A DNA stretch of 64,000 nucleotides from positions 1-64,000 of the forward strand of contig KV920903.1 in the NCBI GenBank assembly GCA_002081555.1, read 5' to 3'. Positions 11,664 through 21,484 of this stretch are shown in pieces. This stretch comes from Protostelium mycophagum. Its lineage: Eukaryota > Evosea > Variosea > Protosteliida > Protosteliaceae. A program made the position numbers and the translations under genes. The notes under the pieces are model-generated. The model ran no database searches, was not told the DNA's origin, and was given only the letters and a program-made list of their open reading frames with translations. Numbering within the stretch: the first letter of the stretch is position 1; each line of letters opens with the position of its first letter.

Positions 11664-13930
11664 TCACAAATGGAACTGTCCACTGCGACATTCTTCAAGA
11701 AGAGATTTAAGATGAGAGCGTGGGTTTATTGTTTTGGTTGTTGACTTTTCAGTCTCTCGCACTCCGGTTTGTGCCTGTAAAATGTCTGTTTGTCTCTTCT
11801 TCAATAATTCAAACCTCTTCCAGTCGCCCTTCTGGCAGTTTGCACTGCAATATTTCATCTGCTCACATCATTATTTTGATGTATGTCAACACATACCTTC
11901 AGACAACCACCACACCTCTTCAGGTTTGTGGCTTCTGATTTACATTTTGCGCAAGAAGGTATGTGTTTCACTTCCCTGGGGTCGTATCCTATTTTTAGCT
12001 CAGTTTTATTCACGATGACGTGGCTTCACCTTTGAATTTTGACAGGATGGAGGTATCCATTGCGCTGTCGCTTGGAGCCTGATCGACAAAGACACCAGCA
12101 TCAAGGCAAGACACTGAAGACACGGTCTTCGAGGGGTTGTACAACAAGTCTTCACCTTGTGACAACATCCCCAAATTCCTATGTGATTTTAGGAGTCATT
12201 TTGGACCACTTGTCTCCGTTTACGAGCAGTAATCGCACAAATTTTCTTTTAAAACAAGAATAAATTGTATTAAAAAATGTATATGTCACCTGATGAGGAG
12301 GTTCATGAGTGATGTTGCCATGGTAGTTGCATTCAGGGTGTTACCCTCTATGCTGACGTCACCGAAATTGATGTGGCCGACATCCGTCATGAATACGGGT
12401 GTCTGGGTGCAGAAGAGCCAGTGACTCTGCCCTGTTCCTTGGAATGCTTGGTAGTTGTTGAGCCTCTTCGTCATTTCAGCCGGATCGCTCAGCGTAAACT
12501 GCACAATGTCAGAGATTTTTCATTTCATATGAATAAAATTATTCCTGTCGCCCATAGTCATAAACACAACAGAGGCACAAAGGATCTCATAAAAACATAT
12601 CATTCACCTTGACAGATTGTGGCTCCATCAATGTGTAGGTTCCGTTGTTTAGCTCCGGCGCCTGCCTGACCAGCTGCAATCTCTTCCCTTGACAACATTT
12701 TTCATAGGTATATCCACTGTTACAGAGGCACAACTCGGTCGGGCCCAGAGCAAGCTGTATCATCATACTGTTTTTAAACCCCGAGACCTCAAAGTATTAT
12801 TTCGGTATTGTGTTCTACCTACTTGTCTGTGTCGGTCTTCGTGGTTGAATATGTATTTTTTACGCTCTGGATCACTGACTTTGCTGTTTTGCTCGTTCCA
12901 AACGACTGTGCAGACAATAAATCCGTCATGACCGGCTCTGAATGGAAGTTGGGACGCCGATCGGCCAGGGTTGAGCATCGATAACTGGAGATCTTTAGGT
13001 CTTTTGTGTGAAAACGGATATTACATCTTGGTACTCTTTTTGAGGTTGCTTTCTGGTGATACCCTCCAACGATTTTCTCACTTTGCCATTGGCGATTGCA
13101 TCATCGACCTGTTATGATGAACAAATTTTTCGTTCCTATTTTCCAATGTAGAGATGACATTATCTGCGCACGCGATAGAACGTGATATCCTCTGTCGATG
13201 TGATGATCAAGAATAATCCTTCAAGACGTTCCAGCACAAAAAATGTCAATTGGACATCTGATTTTCAAAGCTTACCAATTTCTTCAACTCTTCTACTGGT
13301 TTTGGATTGGGTGTCTTCCCCTGTAGATGATCAGGAGATCAAAATGAAGAGTGTACTGACGACCATGGTGAGCATGCTGTCATAGATGAGGTGTCCTCTC
13401 CACTCGAGTAATGTAGTTCTGAACAAGATGGGAAGAGATTCTCCAGCTGCGACAATCAGAGGATCGAACAGTGTGAATCTCACTTTTAACCAAAATGGTG
13501 ACTAACTGATCTGCGAGACCCTTGATGTTGAAGACATGATCTGTATCTCTTTCCACGATTATGTTTCCATCTTTCACAGTTCTTTCTAGCCAGAATTCTG
13601 AGGTATGATATTGTCCCCATTTCTCCAAAGTCTGCTTCTCCTCTGCGCTGGGCTTATGATCTTTAGGATAGTCTGCGACAATTTGATCCCAGTGGCGGTA
13701 GACTTGCTCCATGACGTGTGCCTTCTGAATATGTGTCGCACGCTGAGAGGTTGAATGAGACTACAGTAACAGAGCTCTATACTCACTTCTGCGAGGTCTT
13801 TCTTCGTCTTGAATTGTGAAAAGACGTGGAATCTCTGATTGCCAAGATGCTGCAGAGCATACATGATCTCATAGAAAGCCATACCATCAGTAACGGAGAC
13901 GCATGTAGGAGGTGCACGAGGGAAACTCAT
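11664..13930 (-). CDS. protein with C-terminal MYND zinc finger
   Basis: The function is unknown, but the C-terminus is a MYND zinc finger. One exon gives CAKCKSEATNLKRCGGCLK and the next gives KYCSANCQKGDWKRFELLKK, with the C-x2-C / C-x2-C spacing of the family. MYND fingers usually bind proline-rich partner peptides. The start MSFPRAPPTCVSVTDGMAFYE at 13930 is followed by an exon containing MEQVYRHWDQIVADYPKDHK. Later exons encode folded alpha/beta sequence without a domain I can name (LPILFRTTLLEWRGHLIYDS, LSDPAEMTKRLNNYQAF). The overall plan, an N-terminal enzyme-like half plus terminal MYND, resembles uncharacterised MYND proteins of fungi and amoebae. The stop is at 11664-11666. Exon edges are approximate. 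Confidence 0.7.
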
Positions 13931-14535
13931 CGTCTTTGATTCTTGTTCTGTGTATCCGTATCGATGCGTGTATGGTTGTTGGTTTCCTGGAATTTCCGAG
14001 ATCATCTACAACCAGGATTTCTCCCAAAAAAAGGATTTTACCGTTTATTATTATTAAAGACTGAAAGGATTGATATCATCGAATTGCCCTCTATTAAAAA
14101 CATCCATAATACTGATAATATCCTGCTGAATAAGAATTGATGTGGGAATTGCGGTGTAAATCAATCACCAACACAACCCAGCCCGAAGCGTATCCCCTGA
14201 CGGACTTTATCAACCGGACCCGCTGACCCCGCTATTTTGGCATGTGTCGCGATAAAATAAATTTCCCTCCGCCTTAAAGGATTTAAAAATTGATAAAGTG
14301 TGATCAAAATCTTTGAGCTGCTGAAGTCGAGGAGAATGAAAGTTATTTTTTGGTGATTTCCATATATTTTTTGGCCTTTTCTGTTTTTATAAACACTTTG
14401 GAAAGGGGTGTTTCTTAATTTGTGATGACTGACAGCTAATCTGCCGTGTATCCAAGACATTATACCCCCTATGAAAGCGGGGTTCACATTCAGGGACTCC
14501 TCAATCAATCTTCAAAGACCGCTGTGCCGCACACC

Positions 14536-15411
14536 ATGTCCATCGCTCTGATCATCTCCGCTCTGTTTCTGTCAGCTGTATTGGGTCAACAAACTGCAGC
14601 TCAAGTGCAAGCGGTTTTCTCTGGTCTGAACATCACCAGAAGCTCTATGATCGACATTCCATTTACTCCAACAGCGACCTTGCAGATCTCGTTTGGTAGC
14701 CGAACAAACATGAATTTCGCATCTTACACAACACAGGTTCAAACAGGTTCACTACAACTCCTGCAACGCTCCCTTCGACTTGTATCACTCGGAGCCAGCC
14801 CAACATCATCCTCTCTGGCCCTGGGTTCGATTCGAACTCTCGCTTTATTTTGCTCATGGTTGACCCTGACGCAACAGCGAGCCGTGTCTTGGTAATGACC
14901 CAATCTGATTGATATTTCATTAACTCCACAGGTGAGGCACATTCTGGCGACTAACCTCACACTCACACCGGACAATCGTCTGCAAAATGAGACCGCCCTT
15001 CCCACTCTTCGCCCCTTCCAGCCCTCCCCAGGCACCGGGCTCCACAGGTACTCTGAAACATCATCCCCGCTTGCCTAATGAGACATCAGGTACACTGTAT
15101 TGGTTTGGAGGCAATACAACAACTTCACCCTGCCCGCACAGTTCCAACCCTTCAACGGGAGCCAAGTACCCAACTTTAATGTCACAAAATTCACTGAAGA
15201 ATCAAATTTAAATTACTCTCCAGTGGCGGGATTTATCCTCCTCGCCCAAAACGATCCCACGAACGGCTCTTACTGCGTGACAGTACCTTCTACATCACGG
15301 CAGCAACAGACACAAGACCTCATCGCAGAATCCAACGGTGGCAACCCTTCTTCCGGCAGTTTGAATATGTTGATTACCGTCGCTATGATAACGGCTTGTC
15401 TAAATTTATAA
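14536..15411 (+). CDS. secreted, probably GPI-anchored phosphatidylethanolamine-binding protein (PEBP)
   Basis: The protein starts with a signal peptide (MSIALIISALFLSAVLGQ). PEBP signatures follow: the ligand-site segment FILLMVDPDATASRV, then TGLHRYTVLVWRQYNNFTLP, which corresponds to the family's GxHRY motif and the strand after it, and PVAGFILLAQNDP. The C-terminus has a small-residue stretch (SSGSLNM) and a hydrophobic tail, as in GPI signals. Clear introns lie at about 14893-14932 and 15048-15089, and both keep phase. Between about 14735 and 14760 the upstream and core reading frames differ by one base with no obvious intron. This may be a missed tiny intron or a sequence error. PEBP proteins bind phospholipids or peptides, and secreted GPI-type members are known in fungi. 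The role here is unknown. Confidence 0.75.
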
Positions 15412-15472
15412 AGAATTATTGTTTAAAACTCGATTTTCCATCTTGGATAAATTCAGTTTTTATTTCCTTTTA

Positions 15473-15606
15473 TTACCCTGCGGGACACCTCATCAGCTGG
15501 CATACGATACACGGTAACGTTAACGTGTAACTCACAGCAACAGATCGGTAGTTACCGCATTTATTTTTCGTTTTGAAAATCGTCCAAATCCGTGTCTGTG
15601 GGGTAA
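15473..15606. mobile_element. MITE copy A (degenerate, TA-flanked)
   Basis: The left end reads TTACCCTGCGGGACACC and the right end CCGTGTCTGTGGGGTAA, both flanked by TA. These are diverged copies of the ends seen in copies B and D. The inner part is shorter and differs. No coding capacity is present. It sits in the 3' intergenic space between the convergent PEBP and Maf genes. Confidence 0.6.
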
Positions 15607-15648
15607 TATTAGATTTATCCTTTTTGAAGGACAATAAATCAAATTAAT

Positions 15649-16808
15649 TTATTCAAGAAAATTCTTGTGATGAGAAATGATTTCTCTCAGCTCTCTGCAA
15701 AATCTATGCACAGGGAATCCCATCACCTAAAATAAATTAAAATGGAAAAATATGATCATACTCACATTGAAATAACAACCGTTCACCCCAGTAACAAAAG
15801 AACCACCCTCGTCTTGTATGCCGTAGCTTCCCGCCTTATCCCTGCACCTCATAAAAATTGTATTCAATCTTAGTTGTGCGTGATGACACGTCGGAGTCTT
15901 CGAAAGATGCAGTTCCATCATGGAGTTTTACAACTGTGGAAAGATTCTGACCATATGGGATAATCTCTGTTGGATGCATCCATGAGGAATGAATGGCACC
16001 GCGATTTTGAATGTGCCAATCGATTTCTTGTGCATATCTTCGACGTCGCAGGTTCTTCTTCGCAGAAATGAGGAGCTTTTCCATTATACTTACATGGGTA
16101 TGCCTGTGTCGACATAGGAGTCGATCATGACGTCATCCAATTTCGTGAATGTGACTGAGGTTGTTTGGTAGAAGGTATGCATAAGTGGTGTCTCCCCTAC
16201 TCTCCTGTCACAAATCTTGACAAGATCTTAGGTATATTTCTCACCATTAATTGTTGGAAACATTAAAGCAACGCCAGTGTACACAGTGTGTGTCTTATCA
16301 CTTAAGGATTTGAGCATGTTCACTGCATGTTCACGTGATTGAGGTTTCTCAAGTATCTTGTCTCCGAGCACCTTCACATCTTGTGAACATTGAACTGAGT
16401 TTTTTACCAACATACCACTATTGTATCTGCGCATATAATGAGGTCTGGCTTGCCATCTTTTGAACTCTTGTTGATTTCAGAAAAGAAAAGTGCCATTGAA
16501 AGCTCACCTTATAGACTCGTTCATAGATCTCCTCCGCTTTGTGTCGAGCGGTAGCAACAGTATAATCTTGGGGCTTGATGAATTGTGATTTATCCAAGTC
16601 CTCAGCAAAGTTGGAATTTACGATCGTAAAGTTGATGCCCTGAAGATGTTAGGACTTTGTCATTGTATGATCAAAACAACCAGTCCTTGTAGGAGTTGAC
16701 TTCTTCGAGGAGATGCTATTCAATTCAACATGAGAAACCGTTGCAGCACTTACTTGAGCCCAGGATTACCTTCCTCTCATTTATCTTTGGAATCAGATTG
16801 CGAAGCAT
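15649..16808 (-). CDS. Maf/HAM1-like nucleotide pyrophosphatase (septum formation protein Maf family)
   Basis: Maf proteins hydrolyse modified or non-canonical nucleoside triphosphates to monophosphates, as a house-cleaning step in the cytosol. The start MLRNLIPKINERKVILGSS at 16808 matches the family's ILAS-type N-terminus. Next come NSNFAEDLDKSQ and TARHKAEEIYERVYK, where the Ala-x-x-Lys-Ala helix is expected, and VLGDKILEKPQSREHAVNML plus TVYTGVALMFP, which match the VLxGxILGKP and HxVxTGVAL motifs. DSYVDTGIPM precedes the last exons, which give AGSYGIQDEGGSFVTGVNGC and VMGFPVHRFCRELREI, equivalent to AGAYGIQG and VVGLPL. The stop is at 15649-15651. The length of about 200 residues is normal. 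All parts of the family are present. Confidence 0.9.
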
Positions 16809-17789
16809 GATGCGTGCTCAAAATTTGATGGAGAAAAACAGCTTTCTTTCTTTTTCAAAATGTGAGATTAAATCGCAGGATCTGCTGTAGTGGGATCTGC
16901 TCATATTTATTAATAGAGATTTCTCCACATTAACTCATTAAATCCCGAGTGATCATTCTTGTCAATTTCGAAGCTCTGCGAGCCTCAGAAGACCGCAAAT
17001 TATGTAGAGGATGGAAGCTGTGTTTTCGCCAGTCTACTGAACGGCTGTACTACTCAAACGAGTGGATTTAGAGCATGTTCTGAGAATAAGCTGGTCCTAA
17101 AATTGTTTCGGATCATTTTGGCGTTTAATATAACGTGTGTTTCGATCCCGGAGATTCATAAGAAGAGGCCTGAGTAGCCTTATCGGACAAAGGTTCGTCT
17201 GTTCTGTGCATATACGTTGAGAGGCGAGTGCATCAGAAATTCACAGCCTGGTAGATGATGTTGGGATCCTTATCTCAAGTGCAGAGCTTTTGGCCCGAAA
17301 GCAGCGCACTATCACATCCGCCTGTATCAACAGAAGACTGGGCCTTTCAAGCAGACGGTGCCTCAACCTTTAAGAATGGAGTCATGCCGCCAGGGCACCT
17401 CATTGGCCTCTTTTTTGTGGTCGCTGTGATGTTACTCATTTGCGTGTGGGGAACGATAGACATAATCAGCAATACGATCCCCCTCACAAGCTAGAGCGGA
17501 TGGACTTCTTTGGAAGCTCATTCTTCAATCAACTTCGAACCCATCTGCATTAGAAGATCGCACAGTGAGGATACGTACATAGAATGTAATAAGAGAAGAT
17601 ACCACCACTTTCGGACGACAGCAATCGTCTGCATAAAGAATCGAATTTTGTAAACTTCGCTATTATCTCGTGTTTACGCATGAGATTAAAAAAAGCTTCG
17701 TAGTATGACGGGATAAAAAAGGACAACAAATAAACTTACAAAAGGCGCCTGACAACTGGATAACGTTCTCAATCTATTTTCCTATGTTA
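16809..17789. other. gene-poor stretch upstream of the Maf gene
   Basis: There are no convincing spliced genes here. One plus-strand ORF with a membrane segment (17255-17494) is listed separately with low confidence. Confidence 0.4.
17255..17494 (+). CDS. possible small single-pass membrane protein
   Basis: This 79-residue ORF has a hydrophilic first half and one strong membrane helix (LIGLFFVVAVMLLICVW) near residues 49-66. No family is recognised. The single ORF stands alone in an otherwise empty stretch and has no clear splice partner, so it may be a chance reading frame. Confidence 0.3.
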   Translation: MMLGSLSQVQSFWPESSALSHPPVSTEDWAFQADGASTFKNGVMPPGHLIGLFFVVAVMLLICVWGTIDIISNTIPLTS

Positions 17790-17985
17790 TTACCCGGCGG
17801 ACACGGATTTGTACATAATTCAAGATTAATTTTGAAAGCGGTACGGAACGCGATTGTCACGGTAAGGTGGTCACCGGGGTGACAATCGCTTACCGCAATG
17901 GTCACGTTGCTTACCGGGATTATAAAAAAATAATTGCTTTCAAAATTAATTTTGAACTTTGTACAAATCCGTGTCTGCCGGGTAA
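17790..17985. mobile_element. MITE copy B (foldback, TA target site)
   Basis: This 196-bp non-coding element has terminal inverted repeats TTACCCGGCGGACACGG / CCGTGTCTGCCGGGTAA, which extend inward through TTTGTACA. It is flanked by TA on both sides, consistent with a Tc1/mariner-type target duplication. The core is itself palindromic (GATTGTCACGGTAAGGTGG / CCACC...GTGACAATCGC) and is shared with copies C and D. The single-stranded form would fold into a long hairpin. No transposase is present in the window. Confidence 0.85.
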
Positions 17986-18102
17986 TATTAATGAGATTAG
18001 TATAAATAAATATATATAATTTGTTCTGTCTATAGCATCTAAATAAATATGCCCCTTCTGTTTGGCTTGTATCAATTTTCCTTTAGAGAATTCATAAAGA
18101 AT

Positions 18103-18202
18103 NNNNNNNNNNNNNNNNNNNNNNNNNNNNNNNNNNNNNNNNNNNNNNNNNNNNNNNNNNNNNNNNNNNNNNNNNNNNNNNNNNNNNNNNNNNNNNNNNN
18201 NN
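18103..18202. other. assembly gap (100 N)
   Basis: Exactly 100 N bases, the conventional size for a gap of unknown length. The plus-strand gene that ends at 18592 is cut by it. Confidence 0.99.
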
Positions 18203-18592
18203 CTCGTCTCGGTGGCTCGTTGTATTTCAGAAACTTATTTCGAGGTTTTTTTTCTGCGTTTTTGAGCTCATTCGGCCTCACCCAAAATCTGTCATCGATC
18301 AGCAAGGGTGGGCTTGGACTATGAGGAATCGATCAAGGCTGACATTGTCAAAATGATCGTGACAAAGAAGTTCTTCGATAAAAGTGAGGCATTTCCCCGT
18401 TTGCACCAGTATCTTACCCAGAATTTCACTGAAATTTCATAAAGAACGATCCGGTTCTTTGTGGGAGGAGTTTTGAAGACACAGAGAGTGAACGAACTGG
18501 TGGAAACTCTTCTCAACGAAGAAGTGACGAGGCTTGGGCTGCCCATCCCAGGACAGATAAAATTTCAGCGAAAAGAGGTCGATTTTGAGTGA
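18203..18592 (+). CDS. 3' end of an unidentified gene cut by the assembly gap
   Basis: Coding begins after an acceptor near 18300 with GLDYEESIKADIVKMIVTKK. An intron (about 18379-18440) containing GAAATTTC follows. The last exon encodes TIRFFVGGVLKTQRVNELVE and LLNEEVTRLGLPIPGQIKFQ before the TGA at 18590-18592. Phase across the intron is not settled. I do not recognise the family. The last 86 bp lie inside the first copy of the tandem duplication, so this end is also present, with a 2-bp insertion, in the second copy. Confidence 0.5.
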
Positions 18593-18976
18593 AGGTTGAT
18601 TCAGTCATGAATAGAATACCAACTGATCATAGTATATTACAGCCCTTCTTCTTTGTGGGCTTCTTCTTGTTCTTTAATAAGGCGTCCTCTTCTGCTTGTA
18701 CACTTCTCACGACCGCGTGAAAGCACTCGTCGACCATGTGCTCTTCTCAACGAAGAAGTGACGAGGCTTGGGCTGCCCATCCCGCAGGACAGATAAAATT
18801 TCAGCGAAAAGAGGTCGATTTTGAGTAAAGGTTGATTCCGTCATGAATAGATTACCAACTGATTACAGTATATTACAGCCCTTCTTCTTTGTGGGTTTCT
18901 TCTTGTTCTTTAATAAGGCGTCCTCTTCTGCTTGTACACTTCTCACGACCGCGTGAAAGCACTCGTCGACCATGTG
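18507..18976. repeat. tandem duplication of a convergent gene junction (234 + 236 bp)
   Basis: Copy 1 (18507-18740) and copy 2 (18741-18976) are nearly identical, differing by about ten substitutions and a 2-bp insertion. Each copy holds the end of the plus-strand unknown gene and the end of the minus-strand Ras gene. The plus gene uses copy 1, and the complete Ras gene uses copy 2. Copy 1 keeps a Ras tail ending CNIL with only silent changes (CTA TGA instead of CTG TAA). The block starts 304 bp from the assembly gap, so allelic mis-assembly is possible. Confidence 0.9.
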
Positions 18977-19463
18977 GCCTGTCTTGGCGGAAGTCTCGAT
19001 GTAGGAGCAGCCAAATGTTTTTGCCATGTCTTGGGCTTCTTGTGCGGTGACTTGTCTTTCATCTACGAGATCACATTTGTTGCCCACGAGGATCATGGGG
19101 ACTCTGTCCTTGTCTTTGGCTCTAAGAAGTTGTGTGTGGAGTTCTAGGAGCTCTTGGAAGGAAGAATGTTCGGTGAGGGAGAAGACCAAAATGAAACCTC
19201 TTCCATTTCTGAAATAGCCATCTCTGAGGCAGCAAAATTCCTCCTGTCCAGCTGTGTCCAAAATGTCCAATAGGTAGGAATTACCGTCTATCTTTGTTTG
19301 TTTTCTGTAGGAGTCCTCGATAGCTGTCGAAGTTAGAGAAGAAGAGAAAAGACATGGACTTACTGGGATCGTAGCTCTCGACAAAATGATCTACGATGTA
19401 ACGGATAGTGATGGCTGACTTGCCCACACCACCTCCTCCAACTACTGCCAAGCGAACTTCCAT
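18863..19463 (-). CDS. Ras-family small GTPase
   Basis: This encodes a membrane-anchored GTP switch of the Ras subfamily. The start [20 protein letters not shown] gives the P-loop. One 40-nt intron splits switch I inside [12 protein letters not shown], and splicing restores the Thr exactly. DTAGQEEF gives G3, NKCDL gives G4 and ETSAK gives G5. A polybasic tail ([11 protein letters not shown]) ends in the CAAX box CNIL, suggesting geranylgeranylation or farnesylation. After G3 the usual YSAMRDQYMRTGEGF reads [14 protein letters not shown], so the Tyr-Ser-Ala of switch II is replaced. At 186 residues the length is normal. The RasGAP at 4.6-11.5 kb could act on proteins of this type, but no link is shown by the sequence. 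Confidence 0.95.
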
Positions 19464-19610
19464 GTGATAAATAGTGTTTCAAGAATACAATCTACTGAAG
19501 AATGATTGCCAGAAGACCATGGTCTGTGGTGTGTCTTGATGATTCGGTGAATGATCAATACAATCACAATCTACAACAAGATTTAAATTTTATCCGGATT
19601 TATTTCCCTT

Positions 19611-20928
19611 TTATTTCGAGCACATTTTCCCCACTAAAAGAATTCTAAGATTATCACTCAGGATAAAGCACAAAAACTTGTTGACTTTGGCATCAAATCC
19701 AGCCACATAATGAGGGAGAGGATAGCGGCTCTCAAGAGCGTGGATGACAGGCACAGATACCACCTGGAGATTGTCATTAAAGACGTCAGAGAAGGACTCA
19801 CTCGTGGGGCGAAGCTCATGTATGGTAGTTTTGCAGCCATCGACTTGATGACAACATGGGTCACTCTGGAAAAGACCTTTGCAAGTCAACAAACATATCC
19901 AACATCCTCCCGAGCAGACGGCCGAAATAAGTTTGTTTCAAAACATCACCTTGTATAATGGGGTGCCTTCATCTTCTTTTGTCATCCTCGTCTTTGGATC
20001 ATCGATGAGCGACTTCTCTTGCTTGAATTCATCCATGATTCCCGTATCGATGCATCCTGCTTCTACAACTGAGGAAGAGACACCTAAGGGGGCACATTCC
20101 ATGAACATGGTTGATGATGTGGCGCGGATTGCATGCTTAGATGCCCCATAAATTCCTGTGAGAGGTACTGGGAGATTTGTGAATTTTGAAGATTTTTCAG
20201 ACTCACTGCTTGTAAATCCGTTCATAGAACCGATGTTGATTATTCTCCCGCCAAAATGTTCTGCTAGTATCGGCAAGAATAATTGTGCCATCCTGATGTG
20301 GCCAAAATAGTTTACATCAAAGACGTCACGTTGAAATTTTTCAGTAGAGATAGCGCTCACCACTGCGCCAGATATTCCGGCGTTGTTTATCAGAGCGTGA
20401 AGTCTCAGTGCTGTCACCAGTTAATTGTATTCTTGAACATTTTGTCGTACATGATTTCTCCAAGATGGAATGGACCAGATTGACGGAGGCCTCGCATTGT
20501 TTGGCATCTTTGATGTCGACAATGATGGAGTAGAATGTTCCTGGTTAAGGTTAGAAAGTCTCACAGGGTTAAATTAGAGCTCACCGATGGGACGTCCTGC
20601 GCCTTCGATGGTATCGTTCAGACTCTCAAAATCTTCTGCATCTTTTTCCTTCCTCACAGAGCCGATAACACTGTACCCTCTCTTGGCCAAATCGATGGCG
20701 AGGGCTCTGCAATCGGTCAGCATTTCAATGAAGATTCCACTCTAAGATCGACCTTCCAATACCAGAGGAGACACCAGTAATCAAAACCGCAGACTTCTTC
20801 TGGTCAACTTTAGGCATGGATTTATATCCCAAAAGAGGCATCAAAAGAAAGTATATGAGGAAATCGACATGATCGAGAAAGATGGAGATGGATTCTAAAA
20901 TGATCTTATGCCAGTGTCTAGGGCTCAT
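19611..20928 (-). CDS. short-chain dehydrogenase/reductase (retinol/17-beta-HSD-like)
   Basis: This encodes an NAD(P)-dependent oxidoreductase of the classical SDR superfamily. The N-terminus has a hydrophobic segment (FLDHVDFLIYFLLMPLLGY) before the Rossmann fold, suggesting ER membrane attachment. The cofactor motif TGVSSGIGR is followed across an intron by ALAIDLAKRGYSVIGSVRK. NNAG is present, then DVFDVNYFGHIRMAQLFLP, catalytic Ser in IINIGSMNGF, and the YGASK catalytic pair. The end is KFLCFILSDNLRILLVGKMC with the stop at 19611. The sequence is most like the SDR9C retinol or steroid dehydrogenases. The substrate cannot be told. Exon edges near 20170-20210 and 20420-20540 are approximate. 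Confidence 0.88.
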
Positions 20929-20936
20929 GCTGGCGA

Positions 20937-21208
20937 TTAGGTCTTCAGCTGTTCGTTGTCTTCGATCTGCAAAATGGAGAGAAGGAAAATTCTCCCGACC
21001 TTTTCAGAAAATCCTCCGATCAAAACCTCCACCCGCGGGACCGTGACATTCTCGTGTCCAAGGTGACAGAAACTCTTGGTGTGATTTGTCCACTTTCTGA
21101 TTTTCCAGCTATTTGTAAAAAGGTTTGGATTACTTGCCATGCTTCTTCCTCAGCATTGAAGACGATCTCATTGACCAGGTGGATACGCATAGGTGAAGCT
21201 GGACTCAT
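20937..21208 (-). CDS. possible small gene, unknown
   Basis: A start at 21208 gives MSPASPMRIHLVNEIVFNAE. A different frame near the end reads HENVTVPRVEVLIGGFSEKV and stops at 20937, so an unseen intron would be needed to join them. The product would be about 65-90 residues. No family is recognised. It lies 9 bp upstream of the proposed start of the dehydrogenase on the same strand, so it could instead be part of that gene's 5' end. Confidence 0.3.
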
Positions 21209-21484
21209 GGCAAGTCAAGGACAAACAGAGATACTTAATTTGTTAGATGAGAGGGGGATGCTATGGGGTTGGGGGCAGTGCGCTGTTTAGGTTTAGATTG
21301 ATGAGGGGGCTTGTAGTGGCATCTTTGAGTCAGCTGTCAAACACGAACATTGGCAAGTTCTTTTATTTTTCAAAACTTTTGTCTAAAATCTTTTTTGCAG
21401 TGTTATTGGAATGGGAATTCATTTCGTTCAGATATGTTCGCAGAACAAGGAAATTGTAATTCTTTTATCTTCATTCTAGGAATC

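Noticed and set aside
14161-14280. Possible structured non-coding RNA in a GC-rich patch
   Set aside because: No recognisable tRNA, rRNA or snRNA parts could be folded by eye.
17790-17985. Riboswitch or other regulatory RNA based on strong hairpin
   Set aside because: The same sequence occurs at several unrelated sites with TA flanks, which fits a MITE.
18049-18324. ORFs spanning the N run
   Set aside because: They are made of unknown bases and carry no evidence.
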